Below are positions 21,871-30,756 of a DNA stretch of 64,000 bases, in pieces. Under the pieces are notes generated by a model. That model did not search any database, was not told the DNA's origin, and worked only from the letters and a program-made list of their open reading frames with translations. This DNA comes from Aquitalea sp. LB_tupeE (GTDB lineage Bacteria; Pseudomonadota; Gammaproteobacteria; Burkholderiales; Chromobacteriaceae): positions 62,001-126,000 of the forward strand of contig NZ_JACAXB010000020.1 of NCBI RefSeq assembly GCF_013391415.1, read 5' to 3'. The stretch's first letter is position 1. The number at the start of each line of letters is the position of its first letter. The translations under genes were made by a program, and so were the position numbers.

Positions 21871-22043
21871 GTCCATCCCTGGCGGCGGCGCGTTTGCACT
21901 GCCGCCATTGCGCCTGGAGTGTTCTGCATGACGCTGACTCATCCTCTGCTCATGCGGCAGCATGTCTATATCCATGGACCAAGGTGCGCTGCCCACTGGG
22001 CGGACACTTCCGGTTTTCCAGTTAATCCCGAGCATGAAGTGAC

Positions 22044-23009
22044 ATGAGCCTTAAAACCCCGAATATCAACGTCCGCGTGCTGCGGATCGAACAAGCCAGT
22101 CCCTTGATCAAACGCTTCACCCTGGAGGCGGCAGATGGCGGCCCGCTGCCGGCCTTCAGTGGCGGCAGCCACATCATGGTGCAAATCCCTGCGGCCAGCG
22201 GACTGATCCACAACGCCTATTCGCTGCTCAGTTCTCCATACAAGCTACAGCAGTACCAGATTGCCGTGCGCCGCGAGGAGGTCTCGCGTGGCGGATCGGC
22301 CTTCATGCACGACTTTTTGGCCGAGGGGGATATTTTGCAGATCTCACCGCCCAACAATTTATTCCCGCTGCATGCCACGCCAGAGCGGCAAATCCTGATT
22401 GCCGGTGGCATCGGCATTACCCCTTTCATGTCGCAGATGGAGGTGCTGCAGGCCAGTGGCGCAGCCTTTGAGCTGCATTACGCGTTTCGCAGTCAGGAGC
22501 AGGCGGCCTTTGTCGACGAACTGACCGCCCGTTACGGCGCGCACTGCCATTTTCATGATGCCTCCCGGGGGGAGCAGTGCAATGTCAGTGCCTTGCTGGC
22601 ACACCTGGGTGAACATGACCACGTCTATGTCTGCGGGCCGCAGTCCTTGATTGAGGCCGTGCAGCAGGCCGGAGCAGAGCAGGGCATTCCACCCGCCCGC
22701 CTGCATTGGGAGCAGTTTGCTGCCAGCACTTCGGGTGGCGCGGCATTTACCGTGGTGCTGGCCCGTTCCGGGCGCGAAATTCCGGTGGCGGCAGAACAAA
22801 CCATCCTGCAAGCCATCGAGTCGGATGGCTCGGTGGCGGTGGATTGTCTGTGTCGCGAAGGGGTATGCGGCACCTGTGAGGTGGGCATTGTCGAAGGCGA
22901 GGCCGAGCACCGTGACCAATACCTGAGCGAAGAAGAAAAACAGGCGCAAAACAGCATGCTGATTTGCGTATCGCGCGCCAAAGGCAGTCGTATCGTGCTG
23001 GATCTGTAA
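22044..23009 (+). CDS. yeaX: carnitine monooxygenase reductase component (YeaX/CntB-like)
   Basis: Electron-transfer partner of the oxygenase, 321 residues in three domains: a ferredoxin-reductase FMN-binding barrel (about 1-105), a NAD-binding domain with IAGGIGITPFMSQ (about 113-125) and YVCGPQSLIEAV, and a C-terminal plant-type 2Fe-2S ferredoxin with CLCREGVCGTC and a distant fourth cysteine in MLICVSRA. This order is that of class IA (phthalate dioxygenase reductase-like) proteins, including YeaX. It follows the oxygenase by 173 bases and closes the cluster. Confidence 0.85.
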   Translation: MSLKTPNINVRVLRIEQASPLIKRFTLEAADGGPLPAFSGGSHIMVQIPAASGLIHNAYSLLSSPYKLQQYQIAVRREEVSRGGSAFMHDFLAEGDILQISPPNNLFPLHATPERQILIAGGIGITPFMSQMEVLQASGAAFELHYAFRSQEQAAFVDELTARYGAHCHFHDASRGEQCNVSALLAHLGEHDHVYVCGPQSLIEAVQQAGAEQGIPPARLHWEQFAASTSGGAAFTVVLARSGREIPVAAEQTILQAIESDGSVAVDCLCREGVCGTCEVGIVEGEAEHRDQYLSEEEKQAQNSMLICVSRAKGSRIVLDL

Positions 23010-23124
23010 AACCATGCAATGGCGTGCTCGCCTGCTGGCCGGAGGGGGCTATCAAGGTGAAATGGATGGTGACAGTGCGTCATGGCTGAACAAAATAATG
23101 GTGACAGCCGCCCCGTGATTTCCT

Positions 23125-23136
23125 TGACAACTGTCA
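23125..23136. promoter_or_regulatory. inverted repeat TGACA-AC-TGTCA upstream of kbl
   Basis: A 12-base element with 5-bp arms lies about 115 bases upstream of kbl. Further TGACAG half-sites occur nearby (about 23069, 23102 and 23173), and a -10-like TAGAAT is at 23161-23166. It may bind a regulator of threonine degradation. Confidence 0.3.
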
Positions 23137-23249
23137 CTGATAAAGCCGGATACGCTGGGCTAGAATGGATGACAGTTTCCGGCGCGCGGTGATCCCGCTG
23201 CGACTGCAGTCCCGGCGCCCCACGATTGGCCTACAAGGACATCCCTGCC

Positions 23250-24449
23250 ATGAACCATACCTATCTTGCCCATCTTGAAGCGACGCTGGCCCAAATCCGC
23301 GCGGATGGTTTTGAAAAGCCGGAGCGGGTGATTGCCACCCCGCAGCGTGCCGATATCGCCCTGTCCGGTGGTGCCCATGTACTCAACTTCTGCGCCAACA
23401 ACTATCTGGGTCTGGCCGATGATGCCCGCCTGATCGACGCGGCCAAGCGCGGGCTGGATGATTATGGTTATGGCTGCGCCTCGGTACGTTTCATCTGTGG
23501 TACCCAGCAGGTGCACAAGGATCTGGAACAAGCCATTTCCGGCTTTCTTGGCACCGACGACACCATTCTGTATTCCAGCTGTTTCGACGCTAACGGTGGC
23601 GTATTCGAAACCCTCCTGGGTGAAGAAGACGCGGTGATTTCCGACGAACTCAACCACGCCTCCATCATCGACGGCGTGCGCCTGTGCAAGGCCAAGCGCT
23701 TCCGTTACAAGAACAACGACATGGCTGATCTGGAAGCGCAGCTGATTGCCGCTGAAGCGGCCGGTGCGCGTTTCAAGCTGATCGTGACCGACGGCGTGTT
23801 CTCCATGGACGGCATCATTGCCGACCTGAAAACCCTGTGCGAAGTGGCAGGCCGTCATGGTGCACTGGTGATGGTGGACGACTCCCACGCCGTCGGTTTC
23901 ATCGGTGAAAACGGTGCCGGTACGCCAGAGCTGTGCGGCGTGGCCGACAAGGTGGATATCTACACTGGCACGCTGGGCAAGGCGCTGGGCGGGGCTTCCG
24001 GCGGTTATGTGTCGGCACGCCAGCCTATTGTCGATCTGCTGCGTCAGCGTTCGCGCCCCTATCTGTTCTCCAACAGCCTGGCTCCGGCCATTACCGCCGC
24101 CAGCCTGGAAGTGCTCAAGCTGATTCAGAACGAAGGCCGTCAATTGCGCGTCCAGCTCAAGCGCAATGCCGAGCTGTTCCGCAACGAAATGTCTGCCGCC
24201 GGTTTCACCCTGGTGCCGGGTCAGCACCCCATCATTCCGGTGATGCTGGGTGATGCCCGCCTGGCTGGGGAAATGGCCGCCCGCTTGCTGCAAGAGGGCG
24301 TGTATGTGATTGGCTTTTCCTTCCCGGTGGTACCCAAGGGCAAGGCGCGCATCCGTACCCAGATGTCGGCCGGTCACACGGTGGAGCAGGTACAGCGCGC
24401 GGTGGCCGCCTTCATCAAGGTGGGCCGCGATCTGAAAGTCATCGACTGA
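23250..24449 (+). CDS. kbl: 2-amino-3-ketobutyrate coenzyme A ligase (glycine C-acetyltransferase)
   Basis: PLP enzyme that cleaves 2-amino-3-oxobutyrate with CoA to glycine and acetyl-CoA. It has 399 residues (398 in E. coli). Motifs of the alpha-oxoamine synthase family are NNYLGLADD, the glycine-rich [15 protein letters not shown], the PLP aspartate in [11 protein letters not shown], and the lysine loop [22 protein letters not shown] precedes the ATG at 23250. It is followed by tdh, its pathway partner, in the same orientation with a 69-base gap. Confidence 0.95.
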   Translation: MNHTYLAHLEATLAQIRADGFEKPERVIATPQRADIALSGGAHVLNFCANNYLGLADDARLIDAAKRGLDDYGYGCASVRFICGTQQVHKDLEQAISGFLGTDDTILYSSCFDANGGVFETLLGEEDAVISDELNHASIIDGVRLCKAKRFRYKNNDMADLEAQLIAAEAAGARFKLIVTDGVFSMDGIIADLKTLCEVAGRHGALVMVDDSHAVGFIGENGAGTPELCGVADKVDIYTGTLGKALGGASGGYVSARQPIVDLLRQRSRPYLFSNSLAPAITAASLEVLKLIQNEGRQLRVQLKRNAELFRNEMSAAGFTLVPGQHPIIPVMLGDARLAGEMAARLLQEGVYVIGFSFPVVPKGKARIRTQMSAGHTVEQVQRAVAAFIKVGRDLKVID

Positions 24450-24518
24450 ACCGCATCCAGACATCAGCCCGCTGGCCACAAGTCCGGCGGGCGCGCAACT
24501 GACAGGCAGGCAAACATC

Positions 24519-25544
24519 ATGAAAGCACTTTCCAAACTCAAATCCGCTCCCGGGCTGTGGATGAACGATGTACCGCAACCGGAAATCGGCCATAACGACC
24601 TGCTGATCAAGATCAGCAAAACCGCCATCTGCGGCACTGATATCCACATCTGGAACTGGGACGAATGGGCGCAGAAGACCATTCCGGTGCCGATGCACGT
24701 GGGGCATGAATACGTCGGCGTAGTGGCCGCGATGGGCTCCGAAGTGCGCGGCTTTGAAATCGGCCAGCGTGTATCCGGCGAAGGCCACATCACCTGTGGC
24801 CATTGCCGCAACTGTCGTGCCGGCCGTCGCCACCTGTGCCGCAACACGGTGGGCGTGGGCGTCAACCGTGAAGGTGCATTTGCCGAATACCTGGTGATTC
24901 CGGCCTTCAATGCCTTCCCCATTCCGGACGACATTTCCGACGATCTGGCGGCTATCTTCGACCCCTTCGGCAATGCGGTGCATACCGCGCTGTCCTTCAA
25001 TCTGGTAGGTGAGGACGTTTTGATTACCGGTGCCGGCCCCATCGGCATCATGGCGGTGGCCATTGCCAAGCATGTGGGCGCGCGCCATATCGTGATTACC
25101 GACGTCAACGACTATCGCCTGGAACTGGCGCGCCAGATGGGTGCCAGCCGCGCAGTAAACGTGGCGCGGGAAGACCTGAAACAGGTGATGAGCGAGTTGC
25201 ACATGTGCGAAGGCTTCGATGTGGGCCTGGAAATGTCCGGCAACCCGCAGGCCTTCCGCCAGATGCTGGAAACCATGAACCACGGTGGCAAGGTGGCCTT
25301 GCTGGGCATTCCTCCTGCCAATACCGCCATCGACTGGAACCAGGTCATCTTCAAGGGCCTGGAAATCAAGGGTATTTATGGCCGCGAGATGTTTGAAACC
25401 TGGTACAAGATGGTGGCGCTGATCCAGTCCGGGCTGGATATCCGTCCCATCATCACCCATCACTTCAAGGTGGATGATTTCGAGCAGGGCTTCGCTGCGA
25501 TGTTGTCCGGCCAAAGCGGCAAGGTGATTCTGGACTGGAGTTGA
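24519..25544 (+). CDS. tdh: L-threonine 3-dehydrogenase
   Basis: Zinc-dependent medium-chain dehydrogenase oxidising threonine to 2-amino-3-oxobutyrate, 341 residues, identical in length to E. coli Tdh. The catalytic zinc cysteine is in [15 protein letters not shown] follows, and the structural zinc is held by [15 protein letters not shown]. The cofactor fold shows [14 protein letters not shown]. With kbl it forms the two-step route from threonine to glycine and acetyl-CoA. The genes are probably one transcript ending at the long hairpin just downstream. Confidence 0.96.
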   Translation: MKALSKLKSAPGLWMNDVPQPEIGHNDLLIKISKTAICGTDIHIWNWDEWAQKTIPVPMHVGHEYVGVVAAMGSEVRGFEIGQRVSGEGHITCGHCRNCRAGRRHLCRNTVGVGVNREGAFAEYLVIPAFNAFPIPDDISDDLAAIFDPFGNAVHTALSFNLVGEDVLITGAGPIGIMAVAIAKHVGARHIVITDVNDYRLELARQMGASRAVNVAREDLKQVMSELHMCEGFDVGLEMSGNPQAFRQMLETMNHGGKVALLGIPPANTAIDWNQVIFKGLEIKGIYGREMFETWYKMVALIQSGLDIRPIITHHFKVDDFEQGFAAMLSGQSGKVILDWS

Positions 25545-25576
25545 GTCCCCGGCCTGGCTGGCAAGCCAGTCAGATG

Positions 25577-25611
25577 GATGACCAAGCCCGGCTGTGCCGG
25601 GCTTGGTCATC
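25577..25611 (+). terminator. perfect 16-bp stem after tdh
   Basis: GATGACCAAGCCCGGC and GCCGGGCTTGGTCATC are perfectly complementary around TGT. Strong enough to stop or stabilise the kbl-tdh transcript, although no U-tract follows (GTTGTGCC). Confidence 0.55.
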
Positions 25612-25809
25612 GTTGTGCCAGGTTGCGCTGGCTGCTGTAGATTCTCTGGTTTCCCGCTGCATTTTCGCTGTTGCTTCCGGGCTGGGGCGCAATTTTTCAT
25701 GCCAATTAATTAAAATGACATGATTTGTCCCTGCCTGTCGTGCTGGCCATCTTGCTGACATCCGGCTTATCTACGCTGTCTGTCCGCCAGGTAAGGATGA
25801 GTAAAGTAC

Positions 25810-26571
25810 ATGGGTAACAGGGGCTGGATGCGTCGATGGTTTCTGCTGTCATGCTGGGGCGTACTGTATGCGTTGCCTGCGCTGGCTGATTCCCGTGTTC
25901 TGACCATCGGGGTAGAGGCACTGGACTACGCGCCTTATTACTATCTGGACAGCAATGGCAATTATCGGGGGCTGGCGCGCGATGTGCTGGATGCCTTTGC
26001 ACGCAGCCGGGGCTATGTGTTTGTCTACAAGCCGATGCCGCCTGCACGGCTGATGTCTGCCTTTTTGTCCGAGCAGAATGTCGATTTCAAATTTCCCGAT
26101 CACCCGCGCTGGAGTGTGGACGCCAGGCGGGGTGTCTTGCTCAGCTACAGCCTGCCACTGGTGACACTGAAAGAGGGCTTGCTGGTGCGTGCTCCACATC
26201 AGGCCCTGAAGCTGGAGCAGCTGAGCAATATGGCTACGCTGACCGGTTTTACCCCGGTTGCTTATCTGGACCAGGTGCACAGTGGCCAGATCCAGCTGAC
26301 AGAAAACAGCTCGCAGCAGGGTCTTTTGCGGCAGTTACTGGTAGGACGTGTGCAAGCGATCTATCTGGACTGGAGTGTCGGCATGCGCCTGGCCCGAACC
26401 ATGGGCGCTGCCGGTCAGCTGGAACCGGCACGGGAATTGCCGGTGGACCGGGTGCCGCTGATGCTGTCATCCACGCACAATCCGGAAATCATCGATCAGT
26501 TCAATCAATTCCTGCAGCAGCAAGCCGGTACATTGTCGCGTCTGCGACGGCATTATCATTTGTCCGAATAA
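25810..26571 (+). CDS. periplasmic solute-binding-protein-like protein (family 3)
   Basis: Secreted protein of 253 residues with a signal peptide (WFLLSCWGVLYALPALADS region, about 9-27) and a type II periplasmic-binding fold beginning LTIGVEALDYAPYYYLDSNG, as in amino acid binding proteins. No permease or ATPase genes are adjacent, so it is an orphan. Such stand-alone proteins are common in Chromobacteriaceae and may serve unlinked transporters or signalling; the ligand is unknown. It lies between tdh and glyQ with gaps on both sides and is probably monocistronic. Confidence 0.7.
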   Translation: MGNRGWMRRWFLLSCWGVLYALPALADSRVLTIGVEALDYAPYYYLDSNGNYRGLARDVLDAFARSRGYVFVYKPMPPARLMSAFLSEQNVDFKFPDHPRWSVDARRGVLLSYSLPLVTLKEGLLVRAPHQALKLEQLSNMATLTGFTPVAYLDQVHSGQIQLTENSSQQGLLRQLLVGRVQAIYLDWSVGMRLARTMGAAGQLEPARELPVDRVPLMLSSTHNPEIIDQFNQFLQQQAGTLSRLRRHYHLSE

Positions 26572-26687
26572 GCTGGCTTTTCATGCAATGCACAACGCGG
26601 CGTACGTTCAGGCCGTCTCCTTGCTTTGCGCCGTGGGCTCTAGGCGGTAGAATCGACCTTTGACTTTTTACTCGCTACCCCACGTCT

Positions 26688-27578
26688 ATGCTTACCTTCC
26701 AGGAAATCATCCTTACCCTCCAGAATTATTGGAACGAGCAAGGGTGCGTCATCATGCAACCCTTCGACATGGAGGTGGGCGCCGGTACCTCACATCCGGC
26801 CACCTGTCTGCGTGCCATCGGCCCGGAGCCGTGGAACGCCGCCTATGTACAACCGTCGCGTCGTCCCAAGGATGGCCGCTACGGTGAAAACCCGAACCGC
26901 CTGCAGCATTACTACCAGTTCCAGGTAGCGCTCAAGCCGTCGCCGGCCAATATCCAGGAACTCTACCTGGGTTCGCTCAAGGTGCTGGGCATCGACCCCA
27001 CCGTGCATGACATCCGCTTTGTCGAGGACGACTGGGAAAACCCGACGCTGGGTGCCTGGGGTCTGGGTTGGGAAGTCTGGCTGAACGGCATGGAAGTCAC
27101 CCAGTTCACCTACTTCCAGCAAGTGGGCGGTCTGGACTGCAAGCCGGTACTGGGTGAAATCACCTACGGTATCGAACGTCTGGCCATGTATCTGCAAGGT
27201 GTGGAAAACGTCTACGACCTGCTGTGGACGGTCTACCCCAACGGTCAGCGCGTGACCTACGGCGACGTGTACCACCAGAACGAAGTGGAGCAGTCCACCT
27301 ACAACTTCGAGCACGCCAATGTGCCCAAGCTGTTCGAACTGTTCAGCTACTACGAATCCGAAGCCAAGCGTCTGCTGGACATCCCGCTGGCGCTGCCGGC
27401 TTACGAAATGGTGCTCAAGGCCGGTCACTGCTTCAACCTGCTGGATGCGCGTGGTGCGATCTCGGTCACTGAGCGTGCCACCTATATCGGCCGGGTGCGT
27501 ACCCTGTCGCGCGGTGTGGCTCAGGCTTACTACGCCGCGCGCGAGGCACTGGGTTTCCCCATGTGCCCCAAGGCCTGA
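26688..27578 (+). CDS. glyQ: glycyl-tRNA synthetase alpha subunit
   Basis: Catalytic subunit of the bacterial alpha2-beta2 glycyl-tRNA synthetase, charging tRNA-Gly in the cytoplasm. It has 296 residues and begins [20 protein letters not shown], the conserved GlyQ start. Class II features include the [20 protein letters not shown] loop and the motif 3 region [16 protein letters not shown]. It is separated from glyS by a small secreted protein gene rather than being directly adjacent; gaps of 6 and 3 bases indicate one operon of three genes. Confidence 0.97.
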   Translation: MLTFQEIILTLQNYWNEQGCVIMQPFDMEVGAGTSHPATCLRAIGPEPWNAAYVQPSRRPKDGRYGENPNRLQHYYQFQVALKPSPANIQELYLGSLKVLGIDPTVHDIRFVEDDWENPTLGAWGLGWEVWLNGMEVTQFTYFQQVGGLDCKPVLGEITYGIERLAMYLQGVENVYDLLWTVYPNGQRVTYGDVYHQNEVEQSTYNFEHANVPKLFELFSYYESEAKRLLDIPLALPAYEMVLKAGHCFNLLDARGAISVTERATYIGRVRTLSRGVAQAYYAAREALGFPMCPKA

Positions 27579-27584
27579 CCGGCC

Positions 27585-28019
27585 ATGAAAACACGGATCA
27601 GTCTGCTTCTGGCCCTGCTGTCCCTGCCTGCCATGGCGGCAGAACCTGACTGGGGCGTATACCAGCAAGGTTCCGCGCTGGAACTGTCTATGGACCGTAA
27701 TTCCATCTGGGTAGAAAAGGACGGGCTGGTCCATTTTGTGAATCAGGAGCGCTTTAGCGAACGTCAGTACGACAAGGCCACCGACATCAAGTATTTCATC
27801 CGGCGCACCAGCGGCTATGCCAGCTGCAGCAAGCAGCAATATACCTTTGTCGGCTTCGAATATGCCGACAAGCGTGGCCGCCAGCTGTACGCCACCATGT
27901 TCCCGGTACAACGTTTTGCCTGGAAGTGGCAGTCGGTGGAGCAGGGGTCGGTTGCCGACACCATGTTGCAAGTCGTGTGCTATCTCGCCAAATCCGCTCC
28001 GCACAAGAAACCTGAATAA
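27585..28019 (+). CDS. small secreted protein, surface-adhesin-E-like
   Basis: Exported protein of 144 residues with a signal peptide (MKTRISLLLALLSLPAMAAE). The mature part starts with a tryptophan-rich motif and contains VEKDGLVHFVNQERFSE, two cysteines in the pattern SCSKQQY and QVVCYLA, and FAWKWQSVEQGSVADTMLQ. The pattern resembles the surface-adhesin E family of small beta-rich secreted proteins. It sits inside the glyQ-glyS operon, 6 bases after glyQ and 3 before glyS. No functional link to tRNA charging is evident. Confidence 0.75.
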   Translation: MKTRISLLLALLSLPAMAAEPDWGVYQQGSALELSMDRNSIWVEKDGLVHFVNQERFSERQYDKATDIKYFIRRTSGYASCSKQQYTFVGFEYADKRGRQLYATMFPVQRFAWKWQSVEQGSVADTMLQVVCYLAKSAPHKKPE

Positions 28020-28022
28020 ATC

Positions 28023-30083
28023 ATGAACGCCACCTTGCTTATCGAGTTGCTCACCGAAGAGCTGCCGCCCAAGGCGCTGGAAAAGCTGTCGCACAGCTTT
28101 GGCCAGACCATTACCGAAGAACTGAAAAAACTGCAGTTTGTGGCTGCCGATGTCGCCGCCACCGTGTTTGCCTCGCCGCGCCGCCTGGCTGTGCAAGTCC
28201 CGGCCGTGCTGGCCGTGCAGCCGGACCAGAAAATCGTGCGCAAGGGCCCGGCTGTGGCCGCCGGCATGAAGGATGGCCAGCCCACCCCGGCACTGGCTGG
28301 TTTTGCCCGCTCCTGCGGTGTGGATGTCTCCGCGCTCACCACCATGAGCGATGGCAAGCAGGACGTGTTTGCCTATGAAAGCACCAAGACCGGTGAAGCC
28401 CTGTCCGCCGTACTCACCGACATCGTGGCGCTGGCACTGAAAAAGCTGCCGATTCCCAAGCTGATGCGCTGGGCCGACTACGACTACCAGTTCGTACGTC
28501 CGGTGCATGGCCTGATCATGCTGTGGGGCGAAACCGTGATCGATGGCAGCCTGCTGGGCCTCACCAGCCGTAACGCCACCCGTGGTCACCGCTTCCTGTC
28601 CAGCGGCGATGTGTTTGTCGAAAAAGCCGACGACTATGCCCGCGTGCTGTTCGAGCAGGGCAAGGTGTTGGCCAGCTTTGACGCACGCCGCGAACTGATC
28701 AAGAAGCGCCTGGCCGATGCCGCTGCCGTGCATGGTGCCACCATTGCCGCCGACGACGCTTTGCTGGACGAAGTAACCGCGCTGGTGGAATGGCCGGTGG
28801 TGCTGGAAGCAGGCTTCGAAGCCGAATTCCTCAAGGTGCCGCAGGAATGCCTCATCCTGACCATGCAGCAAAATCAGAAGTACTTCCCGCTGCTGGATGC
28901 CAAGGGCAAGCTGATGAACCGCTTCCTGCTGGTGTCCAATCTGGAAACCGCCGACCCCAGCCACATCATCCAGGGTAACGAGCGCGTGCTGCGCGCCCGC
29001 CTGTCCGATGCCAAGTTCTTCTTCGAGCAGGATCAGAAAGCCCGTCTGGAAACCCGTCTGGCCAAACTGGCCGAAGTGGTTTACCACAACAAGATCGGCA
29101 GCCAGCTGGAACGTGTCGAACGCCTGCAAGCCATTGCCGGCCAGATCGCCGCCCAACTGGGTGCAGACCAGTCCGTGGCCGAACGTGCCGCCTTGCTGGC
29201 CAAGGCCGATCTGGTCACCGACATGGTGGGTGAATTCCCCGAACTTCAAGGCGTCATGGGCATGTACTACGCTCTGCACGACGGCGAAAGCGACGTGGTT
29301 GCCGCCGCCATTGAAGGCCACTACCACCCGCGCTTTGCCGGTGACAGCCTGCCGCAGGGCGATATCGCCACTGCCGTGGCGCTGGCAGACAAGCTGGAAG
29401 CCATTGTCGGCATCTGGGGCATCGGCCTGATTCCGACCGGTGACAAAGACCCCTACGCCTTGCGTCGTGCCGCCCTGGGCGTGCTGCGCATGGCACTAGA
29501 GGCCAAGTTGGACCTCAAGGCCCTGCTGACGCTGGTGGCTGCCGCCTTCCCGGCTGGCAAGCTGTCCGCCACCACGGCGGACGAAGTGTTTGCCTTCATG
29601 ATGGACCGCCTGAAGAACTACCTGGCGGCTGACTATCAGGCTGACGAAGTGGAAGCCGTGCTGGCACTGGCTCCGTCCACCCTGAACGAAGTCCCGGCGG
29701 TACTGGCGGCCGTGGCTGCCTTCAAGACACTGCCGGAAGCGGCTACCCTGGCTGCCGCCAACAAGCGGGTGAAGAACATCCTGAAGAAGGTGGAAGGCGA
29801 AGTGGGCTCGGTAAACCCGGCCCTGCTGAGCGAAGCCGCCGAGCAGGCCCTGTACGCTGCCGTGACCGAGCTGGCTCCGCAGGTGGATGCCAAGTTTGCC
29901 GCCCACGACTTTGCCGGTGCGCTGGCGCAGCTCTCCAGCCTGAAGGCACCGGTGGATGCCTTCTTTGATGGCGTGATGGTGATGGCGGACGACCTGGCCG
30001 TGCGTGCCAACCGTATTGCCTTGCTGGCCCGCCTGGCAGCCCTGTTCAACCGCGTGGCGGATATCTCGCTGCTGGCGGATTAA
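28023..30083 (+). CDS. glyS: glycyl-tRNA synthetase beta subunit
   Basis: tRNA-recognition subunit of glycyl-tRNA synthetase, 686 residues (about 689 in E. coli). It starts NATLLIELLTEELPPKALEKL, the signature of GlyS. The central HD-like domain contains KADLVTDMVGEFPELQGVMG, with the characteristic MVGEFPELQG, and the C-terminal anticodon-binding domain ends DVFFDGVMVMADD-like (seen here as DAFFDGVMVMADD). It partners GlyQ encoded upstream in the same operon. Confidence 0.97.
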   Translation: MNATLLIELLTEELPPKALEKLSHSFGQTITEELKKLQFVAADVAATVFASPRRLAVQVPAVLAVQPDQKIVRKGPAVAAGMKDGQPTPALAGFARSCGVDVSALTTMSDGKQDVFAYESTKTGEALSAVLTDIVALALKKLPIPKLMRWADYDYQFVRPVHGLIMLWGETVIDGSLLGLTSRNATRGHRFLSSGDVFVEKADDYARVLFEQGKVLASFDARRELIKKRLADAAAVHGATIAADDALLDEVTALVEWPVVLEAGFEAEFLKVPQECLILTMQQNQKYFPLLDAKGKLMNRFLLVSNLETADPSHIIQGNERVLRARLSDAKFFFEQDQKARLETRLAKLAEVVYHNKIGSQLERVERLQAIAGQIAAQLGADQSVAERAALLAKADLVTDMVGEFPELQGVMGMYYALHDGESDVVAAAIEGHYHPRFAGDSLPQGDIATAVALADKLEAIVGIWGIGLIPTGDKDPYALRRAALGVLRMALEAKLDLKALLTLVAAAFPAGKLSATTADEVFAFMMDRLKNYLAADYQADEVEAVLALAPSTLNEVPAVLAAVAAFKTLPEAATLAAANKRVKNILKKVEGEVGSVNPALLSEAAEQALYAAVTELAPQVDAKFAAHDFAGALAQLSSLKAPVDAFFDGVMVMADDLAVRANRIALLARLAALFNRVADISLLAD

Positions 30084-30105
30084 CCCGGGAGGGGAGTGGA
30101 GAGTC

Positions 30106-30167
30106 GGGAATAGGGAGTGGGCAACAAGCCGGGCTCCGCTACGCTCTACTCGCCACTCCCCATTCCC
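30106..30167. repeat. long inverted repeat between glyS and gmhB
   Basis: GGGAATAGGGAGTGG (30106-30120) pairs with CCACTCCCCATTCCC (30153-30167), with one G-U position. The 32-base loop is GC-rich. It could form a terminator-like stem-loop after glyS; the simple GAGTGGGGA-type composition also resembles dispersed intergenic repeats of GC-rich betaproteobacteria. Confidence 0.5.
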
Positions 30168-30190
30168 TTCTCAGGAAGTGCACGCTCAAC

Positions 30191-30727
30191 ATGAAACTTG
30201 TCATCCTGGATCGCGACGGTGTCATCAATGAAGACCGCGATGATTTCGTCAAGAACACCATGGAATGGGTACCGCTGCCGCACAGTCTGGAAGCGATAGC
30301 CAACCTGACCCAGGCGGGCTGGCGCGTGGTGGTGGCCACCAATCAGTCCGGCCTGGCCCGTGGCCTGTTCGATGTGCATGCGCTCAACGCCATGCATGAG
30401 AAGATGCACCGTCTGGTGGGTCAGACTGGTGGCCGCATCGATGCCGTAGCCTACTGCCCGCACGGGCCGGATCACGGCTGTGAATGCCGTAAGCCCCTGC
30501 CGGGCATGGTGCTGGAGCTGGCCGAGCGTTTCAATGTCAAATTGCAAGGCCTGCCGCTGATTGGCGACAGCCTGCGCGATCTGGAATCGGTGGCGGCGGT
30601 TGGCGGTCAGCCCATTCTGGTACGTACCGGCAAAGGCATGAAAACCCTGGAAAAGGGCGGCTTGCCCGAAGGCACGCTGGTGTTCGACGACCTGTTTGAC
30701 GCCGCAGAACACCTGATCAATTCCTGA
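30191..30727 (+). CDS. gmhB: D-glycero-beta-D-manno-heptose 1,7-bisphosphate 7-phosphatase
   Basis: HAD-superfamily phosphatase in the ADP-heptose pathway for lipopolysaccharide inner core, 178 residues. Catalytic aspartates D7 and D9 are in LDRDGVINED. The zinc-binding loop CPHGPDHGCECRKP is diagnostic of GmhB within the HAD family. It follows glyS and precedes an acyltransferase by 30 bases, as commonly found in beta- and gammaproteobacteria (glyQ-glyS-gmhB-plsC order). Confidence 0.92.
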   Translation: MKLVILDRDGVINEDRDDFVKNTMEWVPLPHSLEAIANLTQAGWRVVVATNQSGLARGLFDVHALNAMHEKMHRLVGQTGGRIDAVAYCPHGPDHGCECRKPLPGMVLELAERFNVKLQGLPLIGDSLRDLESVAAVGGQPILVRTGKGMKTLEKGGLPEGTLVFDDLFDAAEHLINS

Positions 30728-30756
30728 AGTGGTTTGTTGTGAGGCTGAATTAACCC

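Noticed and set aside
23160-25700. 846-codon open frame antisense to kbl and tdh
   Set aside because: It runs opposite two clear, full-length metabolic genes and crosses their spacer; composition is that of a reverse shadow.
26790-29327. 845-codon open frame antisense to glyQ-glyS
   Set aside because: Opposite three well-supported genes; histidine/glutamine/glycine-rich translation typical of antisense of GC-rich genes.
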